Source of the DNA: Bacillota bacterium
GTDB lineage: Bacteria; Bacillota_A; Clostridia; Lachnospirales; Lachnospiraceae
Direction: 5' to 3'
Length of the DNA: 64,000 bases
Assembly (NCBI GenBank): GCA_023443625.1
Contig: JAEZTQ010000079.1
Coordinates: forward strand, 62,001-126,000
Below, in pieces: positions 34,391 to 43,456 of the stretch. Under the pieces are notes generated by a model, which was not told where the DNA came from, searched no databases, and saw only the letters and a program-made list of their open reading frames with translations. Numbering within the stretch: position 1 is the first letter of the stretch; every line of letters starts with the position of its first letter. Both the position numbers and the translations under genes were made by a program.

Positions 34391-35542
34391 TTGCATATGA
34401 AGAAGTTAGTATTTTTAATCTTATTTTTATTATATATACCCATCTATTTATGTGGGTGCACCCATGATTTTAGCAGAAAAGAGATCGACGAGATTGACTT
34501 GGTTCTTGTTCTGGGGATCGATTATGCAGATGGTGTATATCACTTAAGTGCTCTTTATAATTCCGGAGGCGGTGCCGATCCCGAAGAGGGAGGGAAAGCA
34601 GGGAAAGAGGAAGTAGCAAATGGTGAAGGAAAATCACCCTATGAAGCTTTAGAAGACTTGAAAAGGAAAAATAAGAAAGCAATCTCCCTGGCACAGGCAG
34701 GTTCGTTTTTGATAGGAGACGGGGCAGCAGAGTTTGGAATTAAAGAGAGTCTTGATTTTTTGTTCAGAGATGAAACCATAAAGATGGAGGGTCTGTTTTA
34801 TATCATAAAAGATATGAGTGCTTCCGATTTTATTAAAACAAGCATGGAGAATGAGCAGAGTATATATGAAGATCTAGAGGCCATGAAACAGAAGCAGCAG
34901 GAGATGCTGACAAAAAACGATAATACGGTGGTAAATATTTTAAATGATCTGGAGCAGTCCTATACTAGTCTTCTTATTCCTTATTTAATTAATGATGAAG
35001 CAGGATATATAATTGAAGGTTATGCTGTATTTGATCAATTTAAATTAATAGATTACCTAGATCAGCAAACCTCTGACGGTGTGAATTTTATTAAGAATAT
35101 TATGAGAAGTTATCCAATTTATCTGGACAATGGAGTAAGTTTATTAATTACTTATACCAAGACAAAAGTCAATGCTGACATACAGAACCAGGAGATTGCT
35201 ATTGTAATCAAGTTGGATTTTGAGACTTCCATAAAAGAGATTTTAGCCAAGGAGGACATTTTCTCCCAAGAGGAGCTAACAAAGCTCACCCAGGAGCAGA
35301 ATGAATATATTGAAAAAGTACTGGAGAAGGCAGTTATTTATTCGAAAAATTCTGGTCTTGATATTTTGAATTTAGCACGCCTGGTAGAAAATCAAAATTA
35401 TTCTGAATGGAAGAGTATTGAAAGAGACTGGCATAATAAAATATCCCAAATCAACTATGAGTATAAGATAAAATCAAGAATATCAAAATCCTTTATCTTG
35501 GGAAGAAATTTGCGGTATCAGGCAGAATGGAGGTTAGTGTGA
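34391..35542 (+). CDS. Spore germinant receptor lipoprotein (GerC family)
   Basis: C subunit of the receptor, 383 residues. A signal peptide (KKLVFLILFLLYIPIYL) ends in CGC with the lipid-modified Cys at about residue 23. The mature part has the GerC pattern: IDLVLVLGIDYADG, then PYEALEDLKRKNKKAISLAQAG and a three-domain body. I take TTG 34391 as start because AGGAG is six bases upstream; ATG 34397 two codons later has a 12-base gap. The stop overlaps the next gene as GTGA. Some GerC residues of the mid-region are variable, as usual. Confidence 0.92.
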   Translation: MHMKKLVFLILFLLYIPIYLCGCTHDFSRKEIDEIDLVLVLGIDYADGVYHLSALYNSGGGADPEEGGKAGKEEVANGEGKSPYEALEDLKRKNKKAISLAQAGSFLIGDGAAEFGIKESLDFLFRDETIKMEGLFYIIKDMSASDFIKTSMENEQSIYEDLEAMKQKQQEMLTKNDNTVVNILNDLEQSYTSLLIPYLINDEAGYIIEGYAVFDQFKLIDYLDQQTSDGVNFIKNIMRSYPIYLDNGVSLLITYTKTKVNADIQNQEIAIVIKLDFETSIKEILAKEDIFSQEELTKLTQEQNEYIEKVLEKAVIYSKNSGLDILNLARLVENQNYSEWKSIERDWHNKISQINYEYKIKSRISKSFILGRNLRYQAEWRLV

Positions 35543-35727
35543 TTTATATTTTTTCCATTTCTATAATATATACTTTAATTAAAGAGAGAGATAAGCTTCT
35601 CCAAAAGAAGAAAAATTTAGTTTTATATATACTGCTATCCTTGATGGGCATAGGTCTTGGAGTGGTTTATCTAATGAATCCCTATATACCCAGTCTATCC
35701 CTTCTTATGGAGAAATATATGAAATAG
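35539..35727 (+). CDS. Small two-TM protein of the ger operon (D-subunit-like)
   Basis: About 62 residues with two hydrophobic helices (VIYIFSISIIYTLI and VLYILLSLMGIGLGVVYLM) joined by a basic loop KERDKLLQKKKN. The GTG start overlaps the gerC stop, with GGAGG five bases upstream, so translation is coupled and the gene is real despite its size. Small two-helix D subunits encoded in Bacillus ger operons are known to tune receptor activity. Position and topology suggest an analogue, but sequence homology is not shown here. Confidence 0.75.
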   Translation: MIYIFSISIIYTLIKERDKLLQKKKNLVLYILLSLMGIGLGVVYLMNPYIPSLSLLMEKYMK

Positions 35728-35767
35728 ATTATAGTTAAGCTGCATATTCGTCAAAATGGAGGTATTC

Positions 35768-36871
35768 ATGAATAAAGAAGTTTCCCTTAGGCAAATAACC
35801 TTTATGTATTTGTTCATCTCGCTGTCTTCAGTGCTTAGACAAATACCACAAGCCTTGGCATGGGATGGGGGAAGAAGTGGTTATTTAAGCCCCTTATGGT
35901 CTGTAATTATAACTGTACCCCTTACGGCTATTGTTATCTTGCTATTAAAATCATTTCCGGGGTTAAATATCTATGAAATTATGGTACAACTGGTGGGTAA
36001 GTTACTGGCAAAGCTGCTTATATTGGTATATCTTGTGTGGATTTTGATATCAATTACTGCAAAGGTATCAATCTACAATCTGACCATGCAGTTAACCTTA
36101 ATGCCAAAAACTAGATCAGATTTCTTTATGGTTATTATGATTGTGTTGGTCTTTTATGCCTTAATGAGGGGAATGAAGACAGTGTTTCGCTTTTCAGAAC
36201 TAACCCTCAGCGCAATTCTAATATTATTTGCAATAATATTCATATGTGCCATGGGTAGAATTCGCCCGGATTACCTCCTTCCCGTCTCTACAATTAATCT
36301 AAAAAATACGGTAACAGCATCAAAGCATGTGATTGCAGTAGGAGGAAATATAGTTCTTGCCCTTTTCTTTGCAGACAAGTTCGGCATATCTGTGGGAAAG
36401 GAGCAGTATCGCAAGCTCTGGTTCGGAATACTTACCTTTACTGCACTGGCATTCATTATTACCCTTTTTACCTTTGGAATATCCGGAACAAGCCTGACGA
36501 AGAACCTGCCATTTCCCTTCTATATAGCAGTGAAAAGCATATCTTTTTTCAATATATTTGAACGCTTTGAAGTTCTGGTGACTTTAATATGTATCTTATC
36601 AGATTTTGTTTCTATATGCATTTTTGCTATCTTGTTATTAAGATGTTTTCAGTGGCTTTTTAATTTGCAGGAGGAGGGTAATTTTTTGTTTGTGCCCTTG
36701 GCCACTATGGTCTTTTACTTAACCTATTATCTTAGCAGTACACAGTTTGAGTTTAATTATCTATACCGATTTATCATTGTAAATTTAAATCTGGTTTTTC
36801 AATATGCAATACCTTTAATATTGGCAATTTTATGTCTTATTAAAAGAAAAAAGATAAAAAAGCAGTATTAG
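35768..36871 (+). CDS. Spore germinant receptor permease subunit (GerB family)
   Basis: B subunit of the receptor, 367 residues with ten membrane helices, an APC-fold member that is thought to bind the germinant. Seen: ISLRQ-like N-terminus (EVSLRQITFMYLFISLSSVL) and FSELTLSAILILF. GGAGG lies five bases before ATG 35768, which I prefer to the frame's earlier ATG at 35756. It ends the operon, convergent with an M23 peptidase gene 46 bases away. No clear terminator is visible between them. Confidence 0.92.
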   Translation: MNKEVSLRQITFMYLFISLSSVLRQIPQALAWDGGRSGYLSPLWSVIITVPLTAIVILLLKSFPGLNIYEIMVQLVGKLLAKLLILVYLVWILISITAKVSIYNLTMQLTLMPKTRSDFFMVIMIVLVFYALMRGMKTVFRFSELTLSAILILFAIIFICAMGRIRPDYLLPVSTINLKNTVTASKHVIAVGGNIVLALFFADKFGISVGKEQYRKLWFGILTFTALAFIITLFTFGISGTSLTKNLPFPFYIAVKSISFFNIFERFEVLVTLICILSDFVSICIFAILLLRCFQWLFNLQEEGNFLFVPLATMVFYLTYYLSSTQFEFNYLYRFIIVNLNLVFQYAIPLILAILCLIKRKKIKKQY

Positions 36872-36917
36872 CAGCTGCTTTATTTGGTCTTAACAAGGTC
36901 TTAATAAGGGAAAGAAA

Positions 36918-38060
36918 TCATTCATAAATACGAATGTTAAATTCATCATCATCATATTTGTATATTTTGTGATTGATATGATACTGTGCCAGGGGATCTA
37001 CAAAATTATAGATACGATGATATTCCTTTGTTTCAGGCTCCTTAATTGTCTCTACACGATTACGACTTAAGAATAGAATCAGATCATAGCAGTCAATCCA
37101 AATCTCATTGTTGCTCTCCTTCTGAGATTCATCAAATATTAACTGAAGTCCAAAATGCAGATGGGAGGTTGTAATGTTATTGGCATTCTCCGAGTGGCTG
37201 TATCCTGTTCGTCCCATATAACCAATGACATCCCCGGCCTGGACAATACTGCCAATCTGTAAGGATTTATTAAAGGGAAAATTCTTACGTAAATGTGCAT
37301 AATAATAGTAGCGCTTTTGATCAAAGCTGCGAATGCCTATGCGCCATCCACCATACTGGTTCCAGCCAAGTGCTTCCACGTAGCCGGATTCAACAGCGAT
37401 AATAGGAGTACCTACCTGCCCCATCATGTCATGACCAAGATGTTTTCTTCGAAAACCATAACTTCTGGATACACCAAAATCATCAAAATGGCTGTAAGGA
37501 TAGTATTTTGCAATGGGAAGAAATACTTTAAGCCCGTATTTATCTTCCCAGCGCTTACCACCCACAGCTGTATCATCAGGAACCTCAATACGATATTCTC
37601 CAACCATTCCCCCCAGAACAGCTTCATATGCCTCATGATAATAGTCGTAATATTTCATTCCTTGTGTAAGGGATTCCATTGTTTCTTTCTTAGTCTTTAA
37701 CTTATCCACCAGCTCATCCATATGTTTTCGTTTATAACCTGAGAAATCACCACCGTACTTGCAACCAAGATAAGCTAAGATATCAATCCAACTTATTTTA
37801 ACCTCTTGGGATTGGGAGTCTATATCATATTTATATGCTTGTTCAAGTGCATTATCGCAGATATCAAAACTAACCCATTTAATAAATTTCTTTTCTGTAT
37901 CATACATGGAGGCGTAGGTGGTTGCCTCCTGGTCTAATCCGTCCTTAATAAAGAGGGATGATATAAATAAAAGAATACACATTTCAATAAATATAATATA
38001 CCTGGTTATGGGTTTAGATGACATAAAAGGAAACATCCTTATCTTAACAACTTGTAACAT
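36918..38060 (-). CDS. Membrane-anchored M23 metallopeptidase
   Basis: Protein of 380 residues with one N-terminal membrane helix (YIIFIEMCILLFISSLFI), then a helical region (60-190) with no family known to me, and a LytM/M23 peptidase domain. Zinc ligands are seen in KHLGHDMMG (HxxxD) and SHLHFG (HxH). The enzyme would cleave peptidoglycan cross-links outside the cell or in the intermembrane space of the developing spore. A C-terminal extension of about 70 residues is acidic and Tyr-rich. ATG 38060 lacks a strong site; in-frame ATGs at 38036 and 38024 are alternatives. Its nearness to the ger operon suggests, but does not prove, a spore role. Confidence 0.85.
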   Translation of the reverse strand: MLQVVKIRMFPFMSSKPITRYIIFIEMCILLFISSLFIKDGLDQEATTYASMYDTEKKFIKWVSFDICDNALEQAYKYDIDSQSQEVKISWIDILAYLGCKYGGDFSGYKRKHMDELVDKLKTKKETMESLTQGMKYYDYYHEAYEAVLGGMVGEYRIEVPDDTAVGGKRWEDKYGLKVFLPIAKYYPYSHFDDFGVSRSYGFRRKHLGHDMMGQVGTPIIAVESGYVEALGWNQYGGWRIGIRSFDQKRYYYYAHLRKNFPFNKSLQIGSIVQAGDVIGYMGRTGYSHSENANNITTSHLHFGLQLIFDESQKESNNEIWIDCYDLILFLSRNRVETIKEPETKEYHRIYNFVDPLAQYHINHKIYKYDDDEFNIRIYE

Positions 38061-38147
38061 TTTATGAAATCTTTACTGTAACTATTACCAAATATCATTA
38101 GGAGATATATTTTTTTGAATTATTTGAATTAATTAACAGATGTAACT

Positions 38148-38858
38148 TTATTCAAATATATCACGAAGCATTTTTTTGTGGTATTTTTTATATATATTTA
38201 ACTTGTCCGTCGTTGAATCGTAGGTGGCAAGAATTACTTCTTTCATGTCAGGTATTCCCTTAGACTGTAGTTGCTTTTCAACCCATTTTTCATTCTTACC
38301 TGTACTCTTTAGATTATCCTTAAGAATCTTTCCATCTATAATAACATTTGCCAAGGGTTTACTTTGGGTCGGGCTGAGATTAAAATCAGCAGGGGTAGCG
38401 GGGCGGTTTTGGGCAGCAGGAAGTATGCTGATCTTACCGTTGGTCTCAAGATATACAGTATGCACTTCTTCCAGATCATAATATCCGGCGATACGGCAAA
38501 CTGCTAGAAACTCATCCATATCCATCTTGGCCTTTAAAAGGTTTTTCTCAAATACCTGACCATTTTGATAAAGCATAATGATCTGACCTTCAAAAAACCT
38601 TCTTAGTAAAATAGATTTACAGGTAATTAAAGATATACATATTGTAACAAGAGAAAAAATTACCATGGAAATAAAGGGCTCCAAAATGCTATCGCTTGAC
38701 ATTACGGCCATTTCTCCTGCAATGGAACCCAGGGCAATACTGCTGACATAATCAAACATACTAAGCTGTGACATTTGACGGTTACCCATTAATTTAGTAA
38801 ATATAAACAAAGAACCTAGGGATGCGAATGATGCTGCTACAATTTTTAAAGTGTTCAT
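38148..38858 (-). CDS. DUF421 membrane protein (YetF/YrbG-like)
   Basis: 236 residues. Three membrane helices at the N-terminus contain FTKLMGNRQMSQLSMFDYVSSIALGSIAGEMA, the diagnostic DUF421 block. A soluble C-terminal domain follows, with GQVFEKNLLKAKMDMDEF and ISILPAAQNRPATP. A GGAGG-like site precedes ATG 38858. The family is common in endospore formers; some members act in spores, but the molecular role is unknown. It is separated from the M23 gene by 87 bases and may be co-transcribed with it. Confidence 0.88.
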   Translation of the reverse strand: MNTLKIVAASFASLGSLFIFTKLMGNRQMSQLSMFDYVSSIALGSIAGEMAVMSSDSILEPFISMVIFSLVTICISLITCKSILLRRFFEGQIIMLYQNGQVFEKNLLKAKMDMDEFLAVCRIAGYYDLEEVHTVYLETNGKISILPAAQNRPATPADFNLSPTQSKPLANVIIDGKILKDNLKSTGKNEKWVEKQLQSKGIPDMKEVILATYDSTTDKLNIYKKYHKKMLRDIFE

Positions 38859-39132
38859 AAAACCTCCATTTATAGGTACTTAATTAAGTTGATATTTGTA
38901 TTATCTATAGGATATACAACTAGTATTAAATTAATCAATTTTTGTTTTTTAAAGTCAATTCTAAAGTTTTATACTTATTTCAAGGGTAATATTAATTTTA
39001 TTGGGATGAAATGAGAGTGTAATAATCTAATCAGGATAGCATTATTTTAACCTTGATTTTACTTTTTAAGGAAAGAGAAGATATGCTAGAAAGTAAAACA
39101 AAAATACGTGAGAGACTCCTATAAAAGTATAG

Positions 39133-39176
39133 ATAATGTGTTTTTCTTTTTTTGGGTATACAAAAAAACACATTAT
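39133..39176. repeat. Long-loop inverted repeat before the locus promoter
   Basis: ATAATGTGTTTTT (39133-39145) and AAAAACACATTAT (39164-39176) are exact complements around an 18-base loop. It lies 15 bases upstream of the -35 box. Possible operator or terminator of leftward transcription. Confidence 0.5.
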
Positions 39177-39190
39177 TCATGGATAAAAGG

Positions 39191-39219
39191 TTTACTTTCG
39201 ACGGGTGTCATAGTATAAT
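39191..39219 (+). promoter_or_regulatory. Promoter of the polysaccharide locus
   Basis: TTTACT (39191-39196), a 17-base spacer and TATAAT (39214-39219). The transcript would start near 39226, giving a leader of about 135 bases before the first gene. Confidence 0.65.
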
Positions 39220-39359
39220 CAGAATGTTACATCTAATGACCCAAGAACGCTGTACTTTGGCAGTATAAAAGATAGATTGAAAGAACATAGATTTTTCAAT
39301 CGGCAAATTTGTGCCTGCGGCCCAAAGTTTGCAGGTTACAGAAAGGCATGGTTATTATT

Positions 39360-39593
39360 ATGTTGAAGATATACATATGCCCCAAGTGCTATAATTTTCG
39401 AATGGTATCTAGAAAGCCCGATGCTATATGCTTTCACTGTGGAATGACCCTAGAACTTTGTGATATAGAATACGCAACTTACATGAATATGACTGAAAAT
39501 GAGCGAATTAAGTACAAAGATGATTTTAAGAGAAGGATATTGATGTATAATGAGAAATTATTGCAAATCAATTCATTAAAAAAGTTAAATTAA
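39360..39593 (+). CDS. Small zinc-ribbon protein
   Basis: 77 residues. CPKC at about 8-11 and CFHCG at about 25-29 form a four-cysteine zinc ribbon in MLKIYICPKCYNFRMVSRK. The rest is charged and helical (MNMTENERIKYKDDFKRRI). I start at ATG 39360, where the zinc-ribbon reading begins; the frame is open to 39309 but those residues overlap the structured leader. It is the first gene behind the locus promoter. No function is known to me; a regulatory or RNA-binding role would fit its place. Confidence 0.6.
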   Translation: MLKIYICPKCYNFRMVSRKPDAICFHCGMTLELCDIEYATYMNMTENERIKYKDDFKRRILMYNEKLLQINSLKKLN

Positions 39594-39666
39594 GAGCCTT
39601 TTAATAGACATTCGTTCATATTAGGGTTCTTTTTTATGTATTACATTAGCATAGGAGGGGTGTTTT

Positions 39667-40323
39667 ATGTATAAATTATTAAAACGGATTTTGGATTTTA
39701 TTATATCATTATTAAGTATCATAATACTGCTCCCTTTGTTTATACTTTTAATAATATTAATTAAGATAGATTCTAAGGGTCCGGTTTTATTTGTGCAAAA
39801 TAGAGTGGGGCAGAGAAAAAAGCTGTTTAAAATATATAAATTTCGTACCATGAGAGTAGATACACCAAAGAATATGCCCACCCATTTGTTAGAAGACCCA
39901 GATCAATACATAACAAAAGCAGGTAAAATACTTAGAAGGACTAGCCTTGATGAATTACCACAATTATGGAATATACTAATAGGGGACATGAGTATAATAG
40001 GACCCAGACCTGCCTTATGGAATCAGTATGATTTGATTGAGGAACGAGACAAGTATCAAGCAAATAATATTAAGCCTGGTTTGTCTGGCTGGGCACAGAT
40101 AAACGGAAGAGATGAATTAGAAATAGCTGTGAAAGCTAAATTGGATGGGGAATATGTTGAAAAATTAAGTTTTCTATTTGATTGTAAATGTTTTTTTGGA
40201 ACAATTGTTAACATCCTATGCCATAGAGGTGTGGTTGAAGGAGGAACAGGTAGACTAAATAGCCTTAGTCTTGGTATCGCAGCCACAGAGGAAATACAGG
40301 ATGAAGAGGGTGATGCCCAGTGA
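39667..40323 (+). CDS. Polyprenyl-phosphate sugar-1-phosphate transferase
   Basis: Initiating enzyme of the glycan: it moves a sugar-1-phosphate from a nucleotide sugar to undecaprenyl phosphate at the inner face of the membrane. The 218 residues form the short (catalytic-only) type of the bacterial sugar transferase family. One membrane-embedded hairpin (LDFIISLLSIIILLPLFILLIILI) is followed by YKFRTM, RRTSLDELPQLWNIL with the catalytic Asp-Glu, SIIGPRP and KPGLSGWAQINGR. GGAGG precedes the ATG. The stop overlaps the next gene as GTGA. The sugar is not determined. Confidence 0.93.
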   Translation: MYKLLKRILDFIISLLSIIILLPLFILLIILIKIDSKGPVLFVQNRVGQRKKLFKIYKFRTMRVDTPKNMPTHLLEDPDQYITKAGKILRRTSLDELPQLWNILIGDMSIIGPRPALWNQYDLIEERDKYQANNIKPGLSGWAQINGRDELEIAVKAKLDGEYVEKLSFLFDCKCFFGTIVNILCHRGVVEGGTGRLNSLSLGIAATEEIQDEEGDAQ

Positions 40324-41204
40324 AAAAAATACTTATAACAGGGGCTCATAGTTATATTGGGACATCTTTAGAGAAGTGGCTAAACCAGTGGACGGATCAA
40401 TATAAGTTGGATACAATGGATATGAGGGATCCTACCTGGCGAGATAATACCTTTTCTGAATATGACTGTGTGTTTCATGTGGCTGGAATAGCACATGTGG
40501 ATACCCATAAGGCTTCAGAAACAACCAAAGAGTTGTATTATAAGATTAACAGGGACTTAACCATTGAGACTGCTAGGAAGGCAAAAGACAATGGCGTAAA
40601 ACAGTTTATTTTTATGAGTAGTATTATTGTATATGGAGATGGCAGTCATCCTCTTACACATAAGAAATATATTTCACGAGATACCGTACCAAATCCTACA
40701 GGTTTTTATGGAGATAGTAAGTTGCAAGGAGAACAAGGTATTTTGACCTTGCAATCAGAGGATTTTCAGGTAGTAATTCTGCGTCCGCCTATGATATATG
40801 GCTTTGGTTCCAAGGGAAATTATCCTAAGCTTTCCAAATTGGCCTGTAAAATCCCTATATTTCCAGATGTATATAATGAAAGAAGTATGCTCTATATTGA
40901 ACATTTGTGTGAGTTTATTCGTCTAATGATTGATAATAAAGAAGGTGGTATATTCTTTCCACAAAATGACCAATACACATGTACATCAAAAATGGTAAAG
41001 ATGATTGCAAATGTCCATGGGAAGCATATGAAATTAACCAAGCTTCTTAATCCTTTTATCAGGTTTTTTCCAAAAGCTATTATGGGTAAAGTATTTGGTA
41101 CACTTGCCTATGACAAAAGTATTTCTACATACAAAGAAAATTATAATATTTATTCTTTTGAGGAAACAATCCGTTTAACTGAAGAAAATTCTAAAAGGAT
41201 GTAG
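40320..41204 (+). CDS. NAD-dependent epimerase/dehydratase (extended SDR)
   Basis: 294 residues. The nucleotide-binding motif is ITGAHSYIGTSL, followed by HVAGIAHVD, MSSIIVYGD and the catalytic FYGDSKLQGE (Tyr-x3-Lys). Such enzymes epimerise or reduce nucleotide sugars; many sit beside initiating transferases. It lacks the GQLG of RmlD, so it does not fill the missing rhamnose reductase step. GTG 40320 overlaps the previous stop. The substrate is unknown, most likely UDP-linked. Confidence 0.85.
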   Translation: MKKILITGAHSYIGTSLEKWLNQWTDQYKLDTMDMRDPTWRDNTFSEYDCVFHVAGIAHVDTHKASETTKELYYKINRDLTIETARKAKDNGVKQFIFMSSIIVYGDGSHPLTHKKYISRDTVPNPTGFYGDSKLQGEQGILTLQSEDFQVVILRPPMIYGFGSKGNYPKLSKLACKIPIFPDVYNERSMLYIEHLCEFIRLMIDNKEGGIFFPQNDQYTCTSKMVKMIANVHGKHMKLTKLLNPFIRFFPKAIMGKVFGTLAYDKSISTYKENYNIYSFEETIRLTEENSKRM

Positions 41205-41208
41205 TCTA

Positions 41209-42339
41209 ATGAAAAAAATGCTTATGATTGCTTCTGTAGCATCAATGATAGATCAATTCAATAGAGATAATATTTCATTGTTGATGAAACTAGGGTATGA
41301 GGTTCATGTTGCATCCAATTTTAAAATTGGAAATACAACTTCAGATCAGCGCTTGTGTGAATTTAAAAATGAGCTTGATCATATGGGTGTGAAATATCAC
41401 CAGGTGGATTTTTCAAGAAATATATTTCACTTAGTGAGTAATTATAAAGCCTACAGCCAGATTATAAATTTACTACATAATAATACATATCATTTTATAC
41501 ACTGCCAATCGCCCATAGGAGGAGTTCTGGGGAGACTGGCTGCAAAGAGGGAGAAAATTAAAGTTATTTATACGGCCCATGGTTTTCATTTTTATAAAAA
41601 GGCTCCCATGCTTCATTGGATTATATTTTATCCAATAGAAAAGTACCTGGCTAAATTTACGGAGGTTCTAATTACCATTAATAAAGAAGATTATACAATA
41701 GCGCAGAAATTTGGCTCAAAAAAAGTAGTATATTTACCAGGTATCGGTATTGATACAAGTAAATTTAATAATCATGATAATAATAGGAATGAGCTTAGAA
41801 GGCTACTGGATATATCAGAGGATAAGATTGTATTACTTTCAGTGGGTGAACTTAGTAAGAGAAAAAATCATGAAGTAATTATCAAAGCTTTGGCAAAGTT
41901 GAAAAATAAAAAGATAGTATACATAATCTGTGGGCAAGGGGATCACAAAAACCATCTGGAAGGATTAGCCAGGAAGCTAAATGTTGACCTAAAATTGCCA
42001 GGTTATCAGAGAGATATTAATAATATTTTTGGGATTTCAGATATATTTGTTTTTCCATCTCTTCAAGAAGGTCTTCCTGTAGCTTTAATGGAAGCTATGT
42101 CGGCTGGGCTACCGATTATCTGTTCTAAAATAAGAGGTAATGTTGATTTGATAAAGGAAGATGTGGGTGGATTTTTAGTAGAAGCAAAGAATGTAGAAGG
42201 ATATGCAAAGGCAATAAATCGTATGATAAATCAGGGTGATCTAAGAAATAACATGATATGTCATAATAATAAAATTATTAAGAACTTTGATTATAGTATT
42301 GTAAATGAGAAAATGAATAAGATATATAAGCAATTATAA
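41209..42339 (+). CDS. GT4-type glycosyltransferase
   Basis: Retaining GT-B fold enzyme of 376 residues, like B. subtilis EpsD. Seen: YTAHGFHFYKKAP in the N-terminal half, SVGELSKRKNHEVIIKAL opening the donor domain, and FPSLQEGLPVALMEAMSAGLPII with the E-x7-E donor-binding motif. It follows the epimerase by four bases. It should add an early sugar to the lipid-linked primer on the cytoplasmic side. Confidence 0.9.
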   Translation: MKKMLMIASVASMIDQFNRDNISLLMKLGYEVHVASNFKIGNTTSDQRLCEFKNELDHMGVKYHQVDFSRNIFHLVSNYKAYSQIINLLHNNTYHFIHCQSPIGGVLGRLAAKREKIKVIYTAHGFHFYKKAPMLHWIIFYPIEKYLAKFTEVLITINKEDYTIAQKFGSKKVVYLPGIGIDTSKFNNHDNNRNELRRLLDISEDKIVLLSVGELSKRKNHEVIIKALAKLKNKKIVYIICGQGDHKNHLEGLARKLNVDLKLPGYQRDINNIFGISDIFVFPSLQEGLPVALMEAMSAGLPIICSKIRGNVDLIKEDVGGFLVEAKNVEGYAKAINRMINQGDLRNNMICHNNKIIKNFDYSIVNEKMNKIYKQL

Positions 42340-42463
42340 TTATGCTTCAATCCATAAGAACTAAGCTTGTAGATTGTAAATATAAATCTTCTCTTATAAG
42401 ATGATGAAGAAATTAGAAGAAAGTAAATGGTATAAATACAAAAGGAAATATAGGTGAAGTAGA

Positions 42464-43360
42464 ATGAAAAAAGTCCAGATACTTTTATCTACTTATAATG
42501 GTTCGCAATATGTAGAAGAACAGATTAATAGTATTTTAAATCAGGATTATCCAGAGATATCCTTGTTAATCCGAGACGATGGATCGAAAGATGATACTCT
42601 TCAAATTATTAAAAGATTAGCAGCTGAAGATTGCAGAATATCATATTATCAGGGAGATAATCTTGGAGTATATAAAAGTTTTTTTGATCTAATGATTAAG
42701 GCTGATTTATCCGCAGATTATTATGCTTTATCCGATCAAGATGATTTGTGGAAAAGTGACAAGATAAGAAAAGCAGTTGAAATGCTTGGTGATAATAAAG
42801 AGATACCAATTCTATACTGCTCCAATACAAGTCTTGTTGATGAGGATTTAAAACCATTAGAAAACAAGATAAAAAGGCCCAGGATAAGACCAAGCTTTGG
42901 CAATGCCTTGGTAGAGAATATTAGTGCGGGTTGTACCTGTGTATTTAATAAAAAGCTACTAGAAATAGTAGTTGAACACTTACCAGATTTTACTATAATG
43001 CATGATTGGTGGCTCTATTTAACAGCCAGCGCCTTTGGTAAAACAATTTATGATGAGAATGCTTATATCCTTTATCGACAACATAGTAATAATGTCGTTG
43101 GTTCTAGATTTACATATTTTGATGAGTTTAAGGTAAGGGTTAATAATTTTAATAATAATAGAGGTAAGATTAATCATCAGCTAAGAGAATTTAAAAGATT
43201 ATATGTTCTGGATAATGAAAAAGCTAAACTTTTAAACATGGTTATTTTAGTGAAAAAAATAACTTATCGAATAAGAATTATATTCAATACACAAATATAT
43301 CGCCAACGAAAAATGGACAACTTTATATTTAAAATATTGTATTTAACGGGTAAAATATAA
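42464..43360 (+). CDS. GT2 glycosyltransferase (rhamnosyltransferase-like)
   Basis: 298-residue GT-A enzyme. LLSTYNGSQYVEEQINSIL, RDDGSKDDT and ALSDQDDLW carry the donor and metal sites. IMHDWWLYLTASAFG and LYRQHSNNVVG in the second half are typical of the RgpB/WsaD-like rhamnosyltransferases in my memory. The C-terminal 70 residues are basic and helical and may touch the membrane. A 124-base gap with no clear structure precedes it. Confidence 0.85.
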   Translation: MKKVQILLSTYNGSQYVEEQINSILNQDYPEISLLIRDDGSKDDTLQIIKRLAAEDCRISYYQGDNLGVYKSFFDLMIKADLSADYYALSDQDDLWKSDKIRKAVEMLGDNKEIPILYCSNTSLVDEDLKPLENKIKRPRIRPSFGNALVENISAGCTCVFNKKLLEIVVEHLPDFTIMHDWWLYLTASAFGKTIYDENAYILYRQHSNNVVGSRFTYFDEFKVRVNNFNNNRGKINHQLREFKRLYVLDNEKAKLLNMVILVKKITYRIRIIFNTQIYRQRKMDNFIFKILYLTGKI

Positions 43361-43383
43361 ATAATAGTTCATAAGGAAGATAT

Positions 43384-43412
43384 TTGAATTATTTCCATTG
43401 ACGTGTTATAAT
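43384..43412 (+). promoter_or_regulatory. Internal promoter before rfbA
   Basis: TTGAAT (43384-43389), exactly 17 bases, then TATAAT (43407-43412), 45 bases before the rfbA start. It would allow separate transcription of the rfb-export part of the locus. Confidence 0.65.
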
Positions 43413-43456
43413 GTTATCACTTTTGTCAAACTATACTAATACATAGGAGAATTGAT

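Larger units (their letters stand above)
38859..39359. other. Intergenic region upstream of the polysaccharide locus
   Basis: About 500 bases. It contains a hairpin ATAATGTGTTTTT/AAAAACACATTAT (39133-39176) and the best promoter in the window (39191-39219). A leader of about 130 bases then carries TTTGTGCCTGCG, a 12-mer shared with the palindromic element at 4332-4363. No gene was found in the first 300 bases. Confidence 0.6.

Noticed and set aside
37293..37700. Open reading frame opposite the M23 peptidase gene
   Set aside because: It is antisense to a well-supported gene with clear catalytic motifs, and its composition is not protein-like.
40320..41204. The SDR as the missing rfbD
   Set aside because: It lacks the GQLG nucleotide motif of RmlD and looks like a UDP-sugar epimerase.
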